Origin: Lepraria neglecta
Taxonomy: Eukaryota > Ascomycota > Lecanoromycetes > Lecanorales > Stereocaulaceae
Length of the DNA stretch: 64,000 nucleotides
Direction: 5' to 3'
NCBI GenBank assembly: GCA_033220425.1
Contig: CM065651.1
Span: 4,340,001 to 4,404,000, forward strand
A model generated the notes under the pieces. That model searched no databases, was not told where the DNA came from, and saw only the letters and a list, made by a program, of their open reading frames with translations. Each line of letters begins with the position of its first letter. The first letter of the stretch is position 1. Positions 48,327 to 60,343 of this stretch are shown piece after piece. The position numbers and the translations under genes were made by a program.

Positions 48327-49766
48327 TCATCTCACCCCCAACCTTCCAAAATGCGCATCGATAGTTTCAGGGTCAATCGCGGCATTTCGTGCTTCTCGAA
48401 GCACACTGAGCGTCTGACGCCACTCCTCTCTCGTACAGCCCGGCGTGCTGTATCTCAAAGTGATATTCTGATGAGCCAATGCTTCCGCCGCTTGCTCTAA
48501 GTAATCCCATGGCCAGATCGTGTCGTGGTCGGGATTGATGGACCATCGATGTGTTTCCGGACTGAACCCGATAAAGATCGTCTCAAGCACTTTAGTTTCC
48601 GAAGCCTTGTGAGAAACAAAATCATTCAGCCACCGGACTTGCTCTGTTGCGAATTCTCTTGCTGATTCCGAATGCTGGTCTTCCGTATTGAAATAGATGC
48701 GGAGATGACGCAAAGAAGGTGCCCTCAATTTCGGAGAAGCTAGATACGGCGGTTCGGAGAGTAAGTTGTATTTCGATAGCTGCAACGACTGGAGGCGTGG
48801 AAAAGCCGAGAAATCAGGGATGCCGTTTTGCGTATGCCAACAAGGTATAATACCAAGTCGAACATTTCGCAGCGATTGGCTATGGAGATCCAGGAGCCGC
48901 TGTACAGCCTCGAAAGTGTACTCGCGTCCACAAGCCGAGTTTGCGAGAAAGTCCATAGAGAAGTTTGTAAGATGCGCTGGCCACTGCATGAAGATTTCGG
49001 TAATATGAGGTGGTGCGCTTGGATCCGATAGGTCCATTGTAGTTACGTTATGATGGCGGGTGTTGGCAAGAATTTGTATGAGGTCGTCATGAGGTGTATT
49101 GGCAGTTGGATACCACGGTGCTCCGGGCCCATCATCAATTCCTACTCCGAATCGGTGAAGGCACACCTCTTTAAGCGTAGGCAAATCGAAATGTGTTAGG
49201 AGCATCTGCAAAGCTGGCCCACTAGTCTGTCCCGCAAGCCACAATTTCTCGAGTCTCGGAAGGCCACTTGCCGCGTGAAATATGGGCCAGATTAAGGCGG
49301 AGTATTCTGTGTTCTCCGAAAATTCACGAAGGAGTCGACAGCATGCTACGATCTCAGCGATGATGGGGATGTAAGCATCCTTAGGCGTCGGCAAGAAGAT
49401 CCTGATCGCCCGTACATGATCAGCCAGGTGCGGACATTGTCCCAATGTCCTAGCAAGCCGTTTAAGCCGGTATGCACTTTTCCAGCCGGAATAGCCAAGA
49501 TCTATCTTCCTATACAAGATCGGTTGATAAAGCCGTAGCCAACGATTGTTGACACAAGGGTAGTCGAGACATTCTCCATATTTGGACTCGTGGTAGAAGT
49601 GGTCTGGTGGAGCAAGATACTCGAAGATTTGCGTAAAGAGCTCATCTGGGAGCCACGACATGAAGCATTCTCCTGTTGGCACGAAACGTTGTCGGCGTGG
49701 GTAGGGTAGGATGCAGAGGGCTTGCTGTGGGGAGGCTCCGAGGTAGGTTTGTGCTAGACGAGGCAT
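48327..49766 (-). CDS. F-box / leucine-rich repeat protein
   Basis: Intact single-exon gene of 479 residues from ATG 49766. An F-box sits at about residues 36-75 (MSWLPDELFTQIFEYLAPPD, then CVNNRWLRLYQPILYRKIDL). The rest is a run of Leu-rich repeats: LKRLARTLGQCPHLADHVRA, LPRLEKLWLAGQTSGPALQM, FDLPTLKEVCLHRFGVGI, HLTNFSMDFLANSACGREYT and FPRLQSLQLSKYNLL. It probably acts as the substrate receptor of an SCF ubiquitin ligase; its target is unknown. It has no introns, unlike most neighbours. The frame is clean, in contrast with the broken F-box gene at 25.7 kb. Confidence 0.82.
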   Translation of the reverse strand: MPRLAQTYLGASPQQALCILPYPRRQRFVPTGECFMSWLPDELFTQIFEYLAPPDHFYHESKYGECLDYPCVNNRWLRLYQPILYRKIDLGYSGWKSAYRLKRLARTLGQCPHLADHVRAIRIFLPTPKDAYIPIIAEIVACCRLLREFSENTEYSALIWPIFHAASGLPRLEKLWLAGQTSGPALQMLLTHFDLPTLKEVCLHRFGVGIDDGPGAPWYPTANTPHDDLIQILANTRHHNVTTMDLSDPSAPPHITEIFMQWPAHLTNFSMDFLANSACGREYTFEAVQRLLDLHSQSLRNVRLGIIPCWHTQNGIPDFSAFPRLQSLQLSKYNLLSEPPYLASPKLRAPSLRHLRIYFNTEDQHSESAREFATEQVRWLNDFVSHKASETKVLETIFIGFSPETHRWSINPDHDTIWPWDYLEQAAEALAHQNITLRYSTPGCTREEWRQTLSVLREARNAAIDPETIDAHFGRLGVR

Positions 49767-50027
49767 CTTGGCGGTACATGGGAAAATCTAGTATCAATGA
49801 CAGGTTGTTAATCACGCGAAGCTTGAGGCCTGTGGGTCTTAGTTGCTAGATGATTCCTATGTATCATCATTTTCAATTGGAGTGGAAGCGTAGCTCGAAG
49901 CGAAGTCGGTGAGCTGATCTAGGCGTCCTGCCACTAATTTATAGTGATAGGACATTACCTCGTCTGTTTTGCTGTCAAGTCAAAATAAGAGACGTCCATC
50001 GAATATTGTTTTAGCTATACCTAAAGC

Positions 50028-50513
50028 ATGCCTTTATCCTCAACACAAGTCCACAGCCTCTGGAGAATAATGATCCTTCTCGCCGCCATCGCTGGCCTCC
50101 CGCTTTCCTTCTTCGCCATACCCTGGGCCGCTAAATCATATAACCCCCTGGTCACCGCAAATCAATTAGCTCTTTTAGCGAATTAGATAGCGTTTGTGAG
50201 GTTGTGTCAGAAAAATGACGGTTTACATTCGGGCTGGAGCTTTTCTAGTTCTTATTATTGTTGATTACTGATTCGACAGTCAATCGATAACGAAACATGC
50301 ACATCCTACATAGCTCATTTCAACACCAATCTACCCAAGCTGATACCGCTGCTACCTGATGTGTCTCCGAGCCCGAAACCATCCTTAGTTAGTGGGCCTA
50401 AGCTCAGGTTGGTTGGCTATATTGTGAAGAAAGGCTTGAGCGGAGTTTGTGCCGTTTTGGCACTTGTGGCTGGTCCGCCATTCTTCGATTGTATGATTCA
50501 CCGCCAGTATTGA
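50028..50513 (+). pseudogene. Broken small membrane or secreted protein gene
   Basis: An ATG at 50028 opens MPLSSTQVHSLWRIMILLAA and a hydrophobic stretch (IAGLPLSFFAIPWAAKSYNP). After LVTANQLALLAN an in-frame TAG is followed by IAFVRLCQKND, then a probable intron ending TTCGACAG, and a second exon with SIDNETCTSYIAHFNTNLPK, LIPLLPDVSPSPKPS and GLSGVCAVLALVAGPPFFDC, to a TGA at 50511. The product would have one N-terminal membrane or signal segment and a second near the C-terminus. No family recognised. The in-frame stop suggests it is no longer functional. Confidence 0.45.
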
Positions 50514-50856
50514 GCGGTACTGTGGCCTGGAGCTCTCGTTGTGCTTTGTGTATGGTTTGTTTTTGGGGGTGCATGAGTGGATGTGGACTTTGTTGGAGGG
50601 AATGGGTATGAGATCTAGGCATATGTCTACAAGCTCTTGTGGTGCTTTTGCACTTTTGAAAGCACCTCAGCAACCCCCAGTCACTATAAAACCACCCTAA
50701 ATTACAGCATAGTCCTATCAACCACTTGCCCGCTCAAGATGAGGCATCTTCAAATCCCTCCCATATCATTCTCTCACTGCCTCCTCAATGACCACTGTCA
50801 ACCTCTCCCCCCTCCCCGGTTCCGCAAATTTCTCCACAAGCAAATCCTGCATAACC

Positions 50857-53625
50857 CTAGGATCCCAAGCCTAACATTCCTCCGTCTCGCAACCTCAAAG
50901 ATCTCTCGCAGTAAGGGAAGGAGTAATACCCACTCTTCCCTGGATCCTGCTCAACAGCCGGCAATTCGTTTCCCCTCGCAAATCTCTCAATAGCATCTAG
51001 TATTATATCAACACCAACAGGGTAAAGATCATTCATGAGCCCTATCATAGATTTCCATAATCAATCGGGTGTGAGCGAATATCGATCACGGCGCCGGAAT
51101 CGTCGTCTTCGTTGATATGGTGGAGACTATATCCAAACTCGCGCTCGTTGTTCATCATGGAGCGGAAAGCTTTTATGACGCCCCGGTAGGCGGGCAGGAT
51201 GCCGAGGTGGAGGTTTAGGAGGATGCGGGGGTAGGAGAAGAAATTAATTATGGAGGAGCAGAAGCGTTGGTAGCAGATGCCGGCGTCGATATGGTGGACT
51301 TGTAGATTGTCGAGGAAAGCTTGGTCGTTGATGTTGGAGACGGTTTCAACGATCATACCAAAATGCAGTTTCATCTGCTCGACTGTCATTGAAGGCGCTC
51401 CTTGTTAGCCAGAAGATCCGAGAAATGGCATGATGTGCTCCTGTAGGGGTTGCCGCTCGAAGAAGGCTAGCTCGTGCAGAGAAAAGGGAGTTGAAGTACG
51501 GGTCCCGGTATGTTTGACATTCAGATTATTGGGGTTGCTAAGGGAGAAAAAATGTGGGCGGAGGGCCCCTATTTACATGCTTTTGCCAATCTCGGCAGAC
51601 CTCCCTTCTCTTGCAGATCGAACGCCATTGGTGCGTTAGACTTCTTCTTTGACTTATGCCGGGGAAGAAACATGAATGGGACATGGCCCTGAGCAATGAG
51701 GCTTGGTATCAGTTTGCTGAGCATGAGATGAGAGAAGAGGAGCAAAGAACGCAATATGCAGTGGTCTCCGTGCGGGCTCGCCAACTAAGCTATCGGCAAT
51801 GCGTGCGGCGTGGGCTGCATTGCGATCGATGGCATTGCAATAGAAGTGCACTCCTCTTGTCATAGAACCTATGACATGTAATCCTTTGGTGTCTTCTAGT
51901 GTTGTGATGTCCATGTCAGTGCCACCAGCAGGATGTGCGGTTATCACTTTTGCAGAGAGAAGGCGCTTTATAAATGGAGAGTCGATGCGGTAAGGGTTGC
52001 GCTCTTGACCGACTGCTTCGAGCAGGAATTATGATCGGGTCTCTGCGGTCTCTGCGGTCTTTGTAGGGATCGAAAATTCTGATCCGGTCCATTGCGGTCG
52101 ACCTCCGCATCGTACGACAAAAGTTGCCCCTTCTCCATAAGGGCGAGAACCTTTGGGGCGTTTTCGAGGGAATTGCATGACGATAATTGAACTAGGGACT
52201 CAAGTACTGCATCATAAAGATCTCTTTGTATTTTGGGTGAAAGTTGTTCCAATAACGTTCGACGACGGGAGCCGTGGCCTTCAGAACGCTTCGCCAGCCC
52301 ACAGCGCCGTTCTCAGCCCTGCTGATAACGGATCGAAGCTCGGTGAGAGGGTCATTGGTAGCATTTAGTTGAGACCAATCCACATTTTCCGGTCCTTCGA
52401 TGTATTCAATTTGCTTTTGAATTGTCTGCACAACCTTCAGGAAAGCCCTATCGGGATGCATCTCAACGTCCCTCGCCAGCGAGTAAAGTACATGTCGATT
52501 TGCGAACGGAGAAGATCCACCTTGGACTTTCGGAAATCGGCCGCTTCGAGAGACGAAAGTGATTGGACTATTGTAGCATTTCTCCGCCAAGGATATTACT
52601 ATATCAATAGCAGTAAGGCGCGACCCAAGAATAGAGACACAAGCATGAGAAGGTATTTCATTTAGGCAATCATTTGGCCAAGGGTAATGGAGGTAACCAG
52701 GGGTGCCATTTTAGTTCTCGTACAAAGTAGAATGGAAATTGCCAAGGGGCTAGTACCACGTTGCGGGCTTGGAGCTTCATCCCCTCAGGTAGGCTCATCT
52801 CTAAGAGTTTCCCAACACGGTAAAGGTCGGAGATATCGCCATTTACAACTCCTAGAACGATGCCGAGACGCTTGGCTTCCTCTGCTGCATTGTCCATAAG
52901 TTCGGCCAAGTACGTTCCGTAAAGACACCTGGTTGGAAAAGGCTTCACATCAAGGCCGGGGTATCGAGACTTCATCCATTGAGAAAAATGCTTGGGTTCA
53001 TCGGTGTACAGTCCTATTGTGTCGGCGTGCATGTTTAGAATGGTATTTGAACATGCTTGGGAGTATGCAAGACCAGGACCAACTGATTTGCCTTTTTCAA
53101 TCAGTGTGATTGATCGTATCTGCTTGCCTTGCTTAGCCTTTTCAATGATCTGCATAGTAACCGCAACCCCACGTACTCCCGTTCCAATAACCACAAGATC
53201 GATTTCGGAAGGTATCTGATTTGATTGAGCATTGGCAGGTCCATCTGGATGCAGTGAGATGGAGTATGGCTTGGGCCAGATTTGAGCATGCTTGCTCAAA
53301 GTTAGCTGCGGAGACCAGGAGAGTCGTTGGCCTTCCCTCGATATATTCTTTGTCCCGGTATGAACAGCACGATAAGCTGCACGGAGATCTACCGTGATTC
53401 CACAACGCGAATGTATGACGAAACTTCCAACAGCTTTTGTAAACTGAGAAATGTTCTTTCCACTGGCGACTGAGTAACGGCTTGAAGAAGTTAATATCAT
53501 GTTGATAGCAGTAGAAGCGCTTTTCCTTGATAGAGAAATATTCACAGGAGACACTCTCTCAGGATGAAGAGATTCAAATACGCAGTTTGCAAGGCCTCCA
53601 CAGCCAGAATGTCATCAGGCCAACA
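50857..53625 (-). pseudogene. Relic of an FAD/NAD(P)-binding oxidoreductase joined to a formyltransferase-like domain
   Basis: The 5' part (53625-52670) has a Rossmann dinucleotide-binding motif (LVVIGTGVRGVAVTMQIIEK) and KGKSVGPGLAYSQACSNTIL, typical of the NAD_binding_9-type FAD/NAD(P) family related to amine N-hydroxylases. It continues in other frames: YPWPNDCLNEIPSHACVSIL, KCYNSPITFVSRSGRFPKVQ, FNYRHAIPSKTPQ and LHVIGSMTRGVHFYCNAIDR. About 20 residues later (RRPLHIAFFAP) a formyltransferase-like fold begins: KLIPSLIAQGHVPFMFLPRH, LLNLHLGILPAYRGVIKAFR (Asn and His of the active site) and GYSLHHINEDDDSGAVIDIR (catalytic Asp), ending VGVDIILDAIERFARGNEL and SGYYSFP. At least five stops or frame changes interrupt it. 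In known pathways a flavin N-hydroxylase and a formyltransferase work in sequence on amine side chains. Fusion is inferred from the short spacing; two adjacent genes remain possible. Confidence 0.6.
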
Positions 53626-56600
53626 TGATGCAATCAAGCAAAGCTGTCTACTACGCTCAATCGATGATTGCCGTGGAGCCTCTAAAAAAATGAATTTTTC
53701 GAATCCCATCATCCCAGATGCAGGCGAAAGCAAATGAGATAATGTACCACCATCTAGACAGTCGACGGTTCTCATTCCGGAGCCACGTTGCCAGTAAATT
53801 TGTTCCAGCTGCCTCGATTTCGCTGTTTGCGTCCATGCTATTGGTTAGGAGCAGTCGACGTCCTCTTTCTGTCCCTCGTCCGTTAGTGGCTGACATCTGT
53901 ATTTTCACTCCCCTTGTCATTTTAGTGACTTGGCCTGATGTATTGCAATGTGCGTGGAACACAAGGGGTATGGGGTTGGAAACAGTTTAATAGATTGCCA
54001 TCGCTTGCAGCCCGATGCATTCAATCCAAACTTTGTCAAGGTTTTCGCGGGCTTTTTGCCCACAATGGTGCGGCCACTGCGACAGAGCAAACAGACTAAA
54101 TAGTGGCATCCTTCTCTGACGAGGATGCCAGCCATCTCCCAGCCGCCAGCAGGATTGCAGACACCTACTACCGTGATGGTGAGCTCCCTGCGGAGTCTTT
54201 GACCGGGCACAGGAATGAGTGAATACGTTGCACAGAGAGGTACCGAATTTTCTATGAAGCTTTCCATGACGCTCTTGCAGGGTTAGGAAATAATCACCTG
54301 TTTCGTCAAAAATTTGCGCGGCCTCTCGACAGTCTTACCTGACCTTTCTCATAATGTTGCTATTCACGTCGCTGAATAACAGATTAGAGTTCAGCTGAGC
54401 ATCTAGCTCTTGCGGCCGTAGCAAGGAAAGTCACCCGGCTAACCTCATGATCATAGTTGACGTAAAGAAAGAATGCCTCCGAGGCCTGCATGTGGCTTGT
54501 TGGAAGTCACAGTCCTCAGCGAACAAAAGATCATCAGATACACAAAGTATGGAAGCCCCACGTCCAACAGATGGACTCCCATGAGTGCTGCTGTGGGTAC
54601 GGCAGGTGGGATAACGAATCCGATGTTTCACAAGCAGAGGAAGTCGCTGCCGAGGGTGCCAAGCCTGTTCGAGACTAACCGGTTAAAGTTCGGGATCTGA
54701 GGCAAAGTCTTGGCAAGCTTGGTCTGAGACACGGTGTACACAAAACGCTGTTCAAGAACTACTCTCTCACTCTGACAAGCATGTCTTCATAGAAAATGTA
54801 ATTACCGTCAGCTTTGCCTTCAGCTCTCGCCAGAGCCGTCAAAGAGACCTAGACTTGGTCTCTGTTGCCATTGCCCAGCGTGGTGCAGCACCTTCCCGAG
54901 CCCCAAACAAGCACCCTCGATCCCAAGTGACAGCATTTCCTTAGTTTTCTAGATCGGGTCGATCCTTGCCTTGAACTTATATTGACACACCTTCGATGAG
55001 CCTGCACCTGTCGACGCCAACCCAATGCCTTCGAACCCGAGCCTTCATTTCTCTCAATCGAGCACTCTACTCTGACATACGCCATGCACAAGAGCTAGGA
55101 AATATCGGTACTTGAGCTTGGAATAAGGTTCGAATGGGTGTCAGACGTCGCTGGAATGTGCTTCCACATTCGGGCGTTCTGTGCATGTGTGGCCAAACCC
55201 GTCGGCGTGGTGCCCGGCCGTACTCGGGAATGAGCTCTGGGAATGGGTGACTGCATAAGCCGACAGCTTCGAAGACGACTTTAAGAACTTCGTCCTCAGG
55301 CATACTAGCATCACCAAATACACGACCATCGATCGTTGGTGAACCTCCAGACGGCTCGCAAGCATGACAATCCTGCGGAGCGACACCAAAGGAACCGCTT
55401 TGCCGCGAGCGCTCATGGATCCTCCTGACTGGAAGGACTTCATGCCACCTGCCTCAGCCAGCATCTCGTGGCGCTAGAAAACTTGATCACTATCGCTGGC
55501 CTTGCGTGGGACTTGAACTCAACGCTCTTTCTCGCAAGAAGAGTCAAGCTTGGAAAGAGAATACAAGACTCGACCACAAAGGCATCAATACTTTCGGGTC
55601 CATAACTGCGTCACGTCATTGAAGCTGGGTGCCAGCAAATGAAAGGAAGCTTTATCGGCCAAGTGCATTGTCTTGGATATTCCATGCCTCAACAGGGTCA
55701 CAGAAGGACCTGCGCTCTTGGGCATTAAGCTGTCGCAACTTCACGGTCGAGAGAGCAATGGCTATCGACGAATGCGAAAAGCAGTTGGTGTCTGGTGCAA
55801 GTGGTCGGACAATACCACGACTCTACAATGGCGAATGTGACGGTCTGATGGATGAAGAGGATAAAGCATGGTCAGGACGGAAAATCGCGGCGATCAAGAT
55901 TGCCAAGGGCGCTATTCCGGTACTGCAGATGCACAAAAGTTACACAAGAGTCACCCAAAGGGCAAGTGGCAGATTGCGCACAGGAGAAGAGCTCGGGAGG
56001 CTACAGCGGAAGCGCGACATCTACTGGCTACAGAGCACTCGATGGCGTTGCCTTCTCTACTTTCCCTTGCCATTGTCCGATGAGTGGTCGACTAGTAACT
56101 GCGCAAACCGGTGGAGGACGCTCTTGGATCTTGGCATCGGTTTTTGACAGCGGAAATTAACCCCCACTGACCAGCGCGCCCAGCCAGGGACCCATGGCGA
56201 TGATCTTCCGTCTGGGCTTGACGCCCCAACGACACTTCATGCCAACTTCCTACGACAGCCTTACGACTACACGCTAAATAAAGATTGCGAGACTGGAGTT
56301 GGATTACCTAGCTGCACGGCGTGGATGGGACGCTGGTGGCTCAGGCCACCCTCCAACCAACATTCGCGATCGCCGATTGGGATGGTACCTGAGCTTGCGG
56401 GCACGCCTTACGACAACGATAATGCAGGAAAAGAATGGAACGAGCGCAGACTCAACGGCTGGCCGTTCACCAATCTCGCAGTCGGGTCAGATGCCGCTGC
56501 AGTGAGACGTATGCTACATGAATGCAACATCAGGTGGCTTTTCCAACAACGTGGGCTCAACATTCACTCTGCTAAGGCCAGCTCCTTCGCGAGCCCTGCA

Positions 56601-58064
56601 TACAGCTTTCTCATAGCCAGTTAGCGCTAGCCATTATCTAGCAGCCATGTTCATCCCAACACAGAGAAAAAAATGATACCTGACGCTACTTGATGCTCGT
56701 ATTGCCGGCAGTCATCCCACCATCCACGAGCTGCCACGCCAGCCAAGCAATCGCTGCACGTGTGGATCCACATGCAATGCTGACTGCTGACTGCTGACTG
56801 CTTGACATCACGTGCGGTAAAATCACCAGCCTCACTGACTCCACACCCCTCTCCATTGCAGTATTGCAGCATTGCATGATGCAGGGCGCATTATGGCTGG
56901 CCGAGAGTGGACGACAAGCGAACGACAGTCTTGGCTGGCGGTGTTCGGAGAAGTACATCTCGATCTAGGAGAGTTTTGTGTGGATAGAAAGACTACGAGC
57001 GGAATGGGCGGGTTGTCACTGTGCATTAGCGAATATTGGCAGCCTGCATTATGTCTGGGAAGCGAGCCAAGAGAATGAGAAATGCCTGAGAAATGAAGCC
57101 GCTATGCCATATTAGACACTAGCAGCACTAAAAGGTAAGTCCCGCCAAGGGCCCCCACTCGCCTTCCTCGGTACAAGTTTGTAAATTTAGTTTACAATGA
57201 TCCGTGGGCCCGGATCGACGGCATCGCATAAAAAGACGATCTAGGCTCTCCTGATCAGGCTGACCAAAAGCAAACCTGCATAATAGACTTCCAATCGCAA
57301 TCTCTCCGTTGATTTTGGAGTGGCGAAGTCAATCCCGAAGAGGAATATGGCTTGACTTCACGCGATAAAATTCGCTCAAAGCATGCGCTATAACCCCACC
57401 TTCTCACTTCTTTTCCTACCCCGCGATCGTCCACGTCGCTCTCCCGCCTGCAAGCACCAGACAAGTAACATCCCGATCGAGTCTTTTAATATCCACCATC
57501 CACGACCTTTTCACTCTTCTAGTGCGCTTAGACTCGCTCGCTCGAGACCCTTTTACACAACTTAATTCTGGATCAACATGCCTGGACCCCACAGCCCCTT
57601 GTCCTGTTGTTTTCCTCGTGGACCCCAATCCTTTATGCACCTTTGCCGCTGACCAGCAAATGGCGCACCGCTTGCACAAGGTGAAGGCTTACGAGAGACG
57701 GCCTCATCACAGGTATCCCCCAGCCCGTTGGCCTGACAAAAAAATCTCCGGTTGGCTTCTGGCCCCCGGGTGGCAGCACTCTTGTACGAATGGCGGTCTA
57801 CCCGTCTAGTACTTTCGATAGTCTTGCATATACGAGGCTGGAACGCTTGTTGAGCTTGTCTCGTACACATCTCCGGGTCCCATGATCCTACTCTCGTTAC
57901 TCATACCGGTTTGTGTACATCCTCATCTCCCGCTTCTTATGTCCTGCATCTCCCTCGTTTCCTCACTCTTTCCTTTCTACCCACGTTCACTTTACTTTCT
58001 CTTAGCATGAGCTAAGGTGCAGCCAAGCCTTCAACATCACTATACCACTAATCCTAATCTAATC
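53626..58064. other. Long gap with coding-like scraps
   Basis: No gene can be defended. Some frames have coding-like content on both strands (for example minus-strand EDEVLKVVFEAVGLCSHPFP near 55280 and plus-strand ARHLLATEHSMALPSLLSL-type stretches near 56000, GTPYDNDNAGKEWNERRLNG near 56400), but blocks do not link and no domain is recognised. A short 7-bp microsatellite (TGCTGAC units) lies at about 56776-56806. The right 500 bases are CT-rich and form the promoter and leader side of the galactose oxidase gene. Confidence 0.4.
56776..56806. repeat. 7-bp microsatellite
   Basis: Three to four units of TGCTGAC in tandem within an otherwise unremarkable stretch. Confidence 0.7.
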
Positions 58065-58088
58065 ATGAGCCCACACTCGCTTTCCAAG

Positions 58089-60343
58089 ATGTTCTCTCTC
58101 CTACCTCTTGTCCTCCTCTTCCCCCTCTGCCCCGCCAGTCCTCTCTCCCCCGAGGCTGCCAACGCCGGAGCTGCCTCAATCAATCCAGCAACAAACGGCA
58201 AACCTTCCAGTGAAGGAACCACATCCTTCGATGGACAATCTCTCGCTGCCATCGCCCCGGCCCCAGCGGCAGCGGCTGTCATGGCTTCATCTGCATCCAT
58301 CTCCCAAACAGGCTGGACTGTCACGGTCGACAGTGCACAAGCAGGCAACCCAGGCACCAATGCCATCGACGGCAGCACCACTACATTCTGGCACACCGAA
58401 TACAACCCCGTCCTTGCTGGTCTCCCTCATCAAATAATCGTCGACATGAAGTCCAATTATCTGGTGGGCAGCATTACGTACCTTCCTCGCCAAGATGGTA
58501 GCTTCAACGGCAACATCGGCGAGCATGTCATCTCGCTCAGGTGTGTGCCCTCCCCTCCAATATGCGAAACTTATGACCCCACTCTAATAGCCCCTCTCGT
58601 CTAGTACCGACGGCGCAACCTTCACCACCGTAGCCCTTGGCACCTACATTGACGACACTACCCTGAAGACAACTACCTTCACCCCAACCACAGCCCGCTA
58701 CGTGAAGCTCCAAGCCCTCTCTGAGGCTGGCAACCGCGGCCCCTGGACCTCCTGCGCCGAACTAAACATCTACACTGCTGCTGGTCCGGCACCTCCCGCC
58801 CTATCAGCTGGCAAAGGCGCCTGGGGTCCCACGATCGATTTCCCCCTCGTTCCGGTCTCGGCCGCAATTGAATACAGCTCGGGAAACCTCTTGGTGTGGA
58901 GTTCATACAACCCGTCGACGTTTGGTGGAAGCAATTTGGTCCAGACTATTACGGCGACATATAACATTGGGGCTAGAATTGTGACGAGTGCGTTGATTAC
59001 GAATACGGGTCACGACATGTTTTGTGAGGGGCTCAGCATGAACTTCAATGGACAGGTGGTTGCGTCAGGAGGGAATACAGATGCGGCTACGAGTTACTAC
59101 GACTCTCCTTCCAATGCTTGGAACAAGGGTGCTGTGAGTCTCCCCCACTATCTCTCCTCTATCCCTATCTGACGCGAGAAATTCTTGGATTCACTTGCGG
59201 ACCGTCAACTGACATATGGCATGCAACCAGACAATGAAAATCCCCCGCGGCTACCAAGCCCAAGCCACCACCTCCACAGGCAATGTCTTCGTCATCGGCG
59301 CCTCCTGGTCCGGCGGCCAAGGCGGCAAAAACGGCGAACTCTACAACCCTACCGCCAACACATGGACCCTTCTCGGAGGCTGCCCCGTAGCGCCCATGCT
59401 CACTGCAGATGCGCAGGGCGTCTACCGCGCCGACAACCACGGCTGGCTCTTCGGCTGGAAAAACGCCTACGTCTTCCAAGCGGGTCCCTCCAAGGCTATG
59501 AACTGGTACGGCACATCCGGGGGAGGCAGCCAAGCAGCTGCTGGAACTCGTGCTGCTGATACCGACTCGATGTGCGGGAACGCTGCTATGTATGATGCTG
59601 TCAACGGCAAAATCCTCACTGTCGGCGGCTCCCCCGACTACCAACAATCCGACGGCACCGCAAACGCCCACATCATCACCCTCGGCACACCCCCCGCCGT
59701 TCCCACCGTAGTCACAATCGGCAACATGGCATACCAACGCGCCTTCGCCAACAGCGTCATCCTCCCAGATGGCACCGTTTTCATCACAGGCGGCCAGATC
59801 ACCGCTAACCCCTTCTCTGACCAACGTTCACAATTGACGCCTGAACTCTTCAACCCTGCCACCAATACCTTCACACAGATGGCTCCCCAGGCTATTCCCC
59901 GTAATTACCATTCAGTGGGTATCCTCCTACCGGATGGCTCTGTCGGCAGCGGAGGAGGCGGTCTCTGCGGTAATTGTGCTACGAATCATTATGATATGGA
60001 AATCTACCGCCCTGCTTACTTCTTCACCACCACCGGCGCGCTTGCTACTCGCCCTACCATCTCCTCCGTTTCCGTGGCCTCCATCAAGGTAGGAGGTACT
60101 TTCACTGTTACGACTGGCGGCGCGGTTACCTCTTTCTCTATTATTAGAATGTCGTCGACTACACATACTGTTAACACGGACCAGAGGAGAATCGCTCTGA
60201 CTCCGTCTGGTACGACTGGCACGACCTACACCCTCACTATCCCAGCCGACCCCGGCGTTGCATTACCCGGTGCGTGGTACATCTTTGCTCTGACCGGTGG
60301 TGTTCCGTCTGTGAGCAAGACTCTGAAGATCACTTTGACTTGA
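58089..60343 (+). CDS. Secreted galactose oxidase (AA5 copper radical oxidase)
   Basis: Three exons (58089-58540, 58605-59133, 59231-60343; introns 64 and 97 nt) give 697 residues. An ATG at 58065 would add eight residues; 58089 opens the signal peptide directly (MFSLLPLVLLFPLCPASP). After an Ala/Ser-rich propeptide-like stretch comes a discoidin-type domain (ISQTGWTVTVDSAQAGNPGT, NAIDGSTTTFWHTEYNP), then the Kelch propeller and an Ig-like C-terminal domain. Active-site residues are all present: C291 (FCEGLS), Y335 (PRGYQA), stacking W353 (GASWSGG), Y553-H554 (PRNYHS) and H639 (THTVNTDQRR). The 44-residue Cys-Tyr spacing equals that of the Fusarium enzyme, as needed for the Tyr-Cys cofactor. 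The enzyme oxidises the C6 alcohol of galactose to an aldehyde, making hydrogen peroxide outside the cell. It looks fully functional. Confidence 0.92.

Noticed and set aside
59165-59824. Minus-strand frame of 219 codons rich in Gly, Val and Ala
   Set aside because: It is a shadow of the GC-rich third exon of galactose oxidase.
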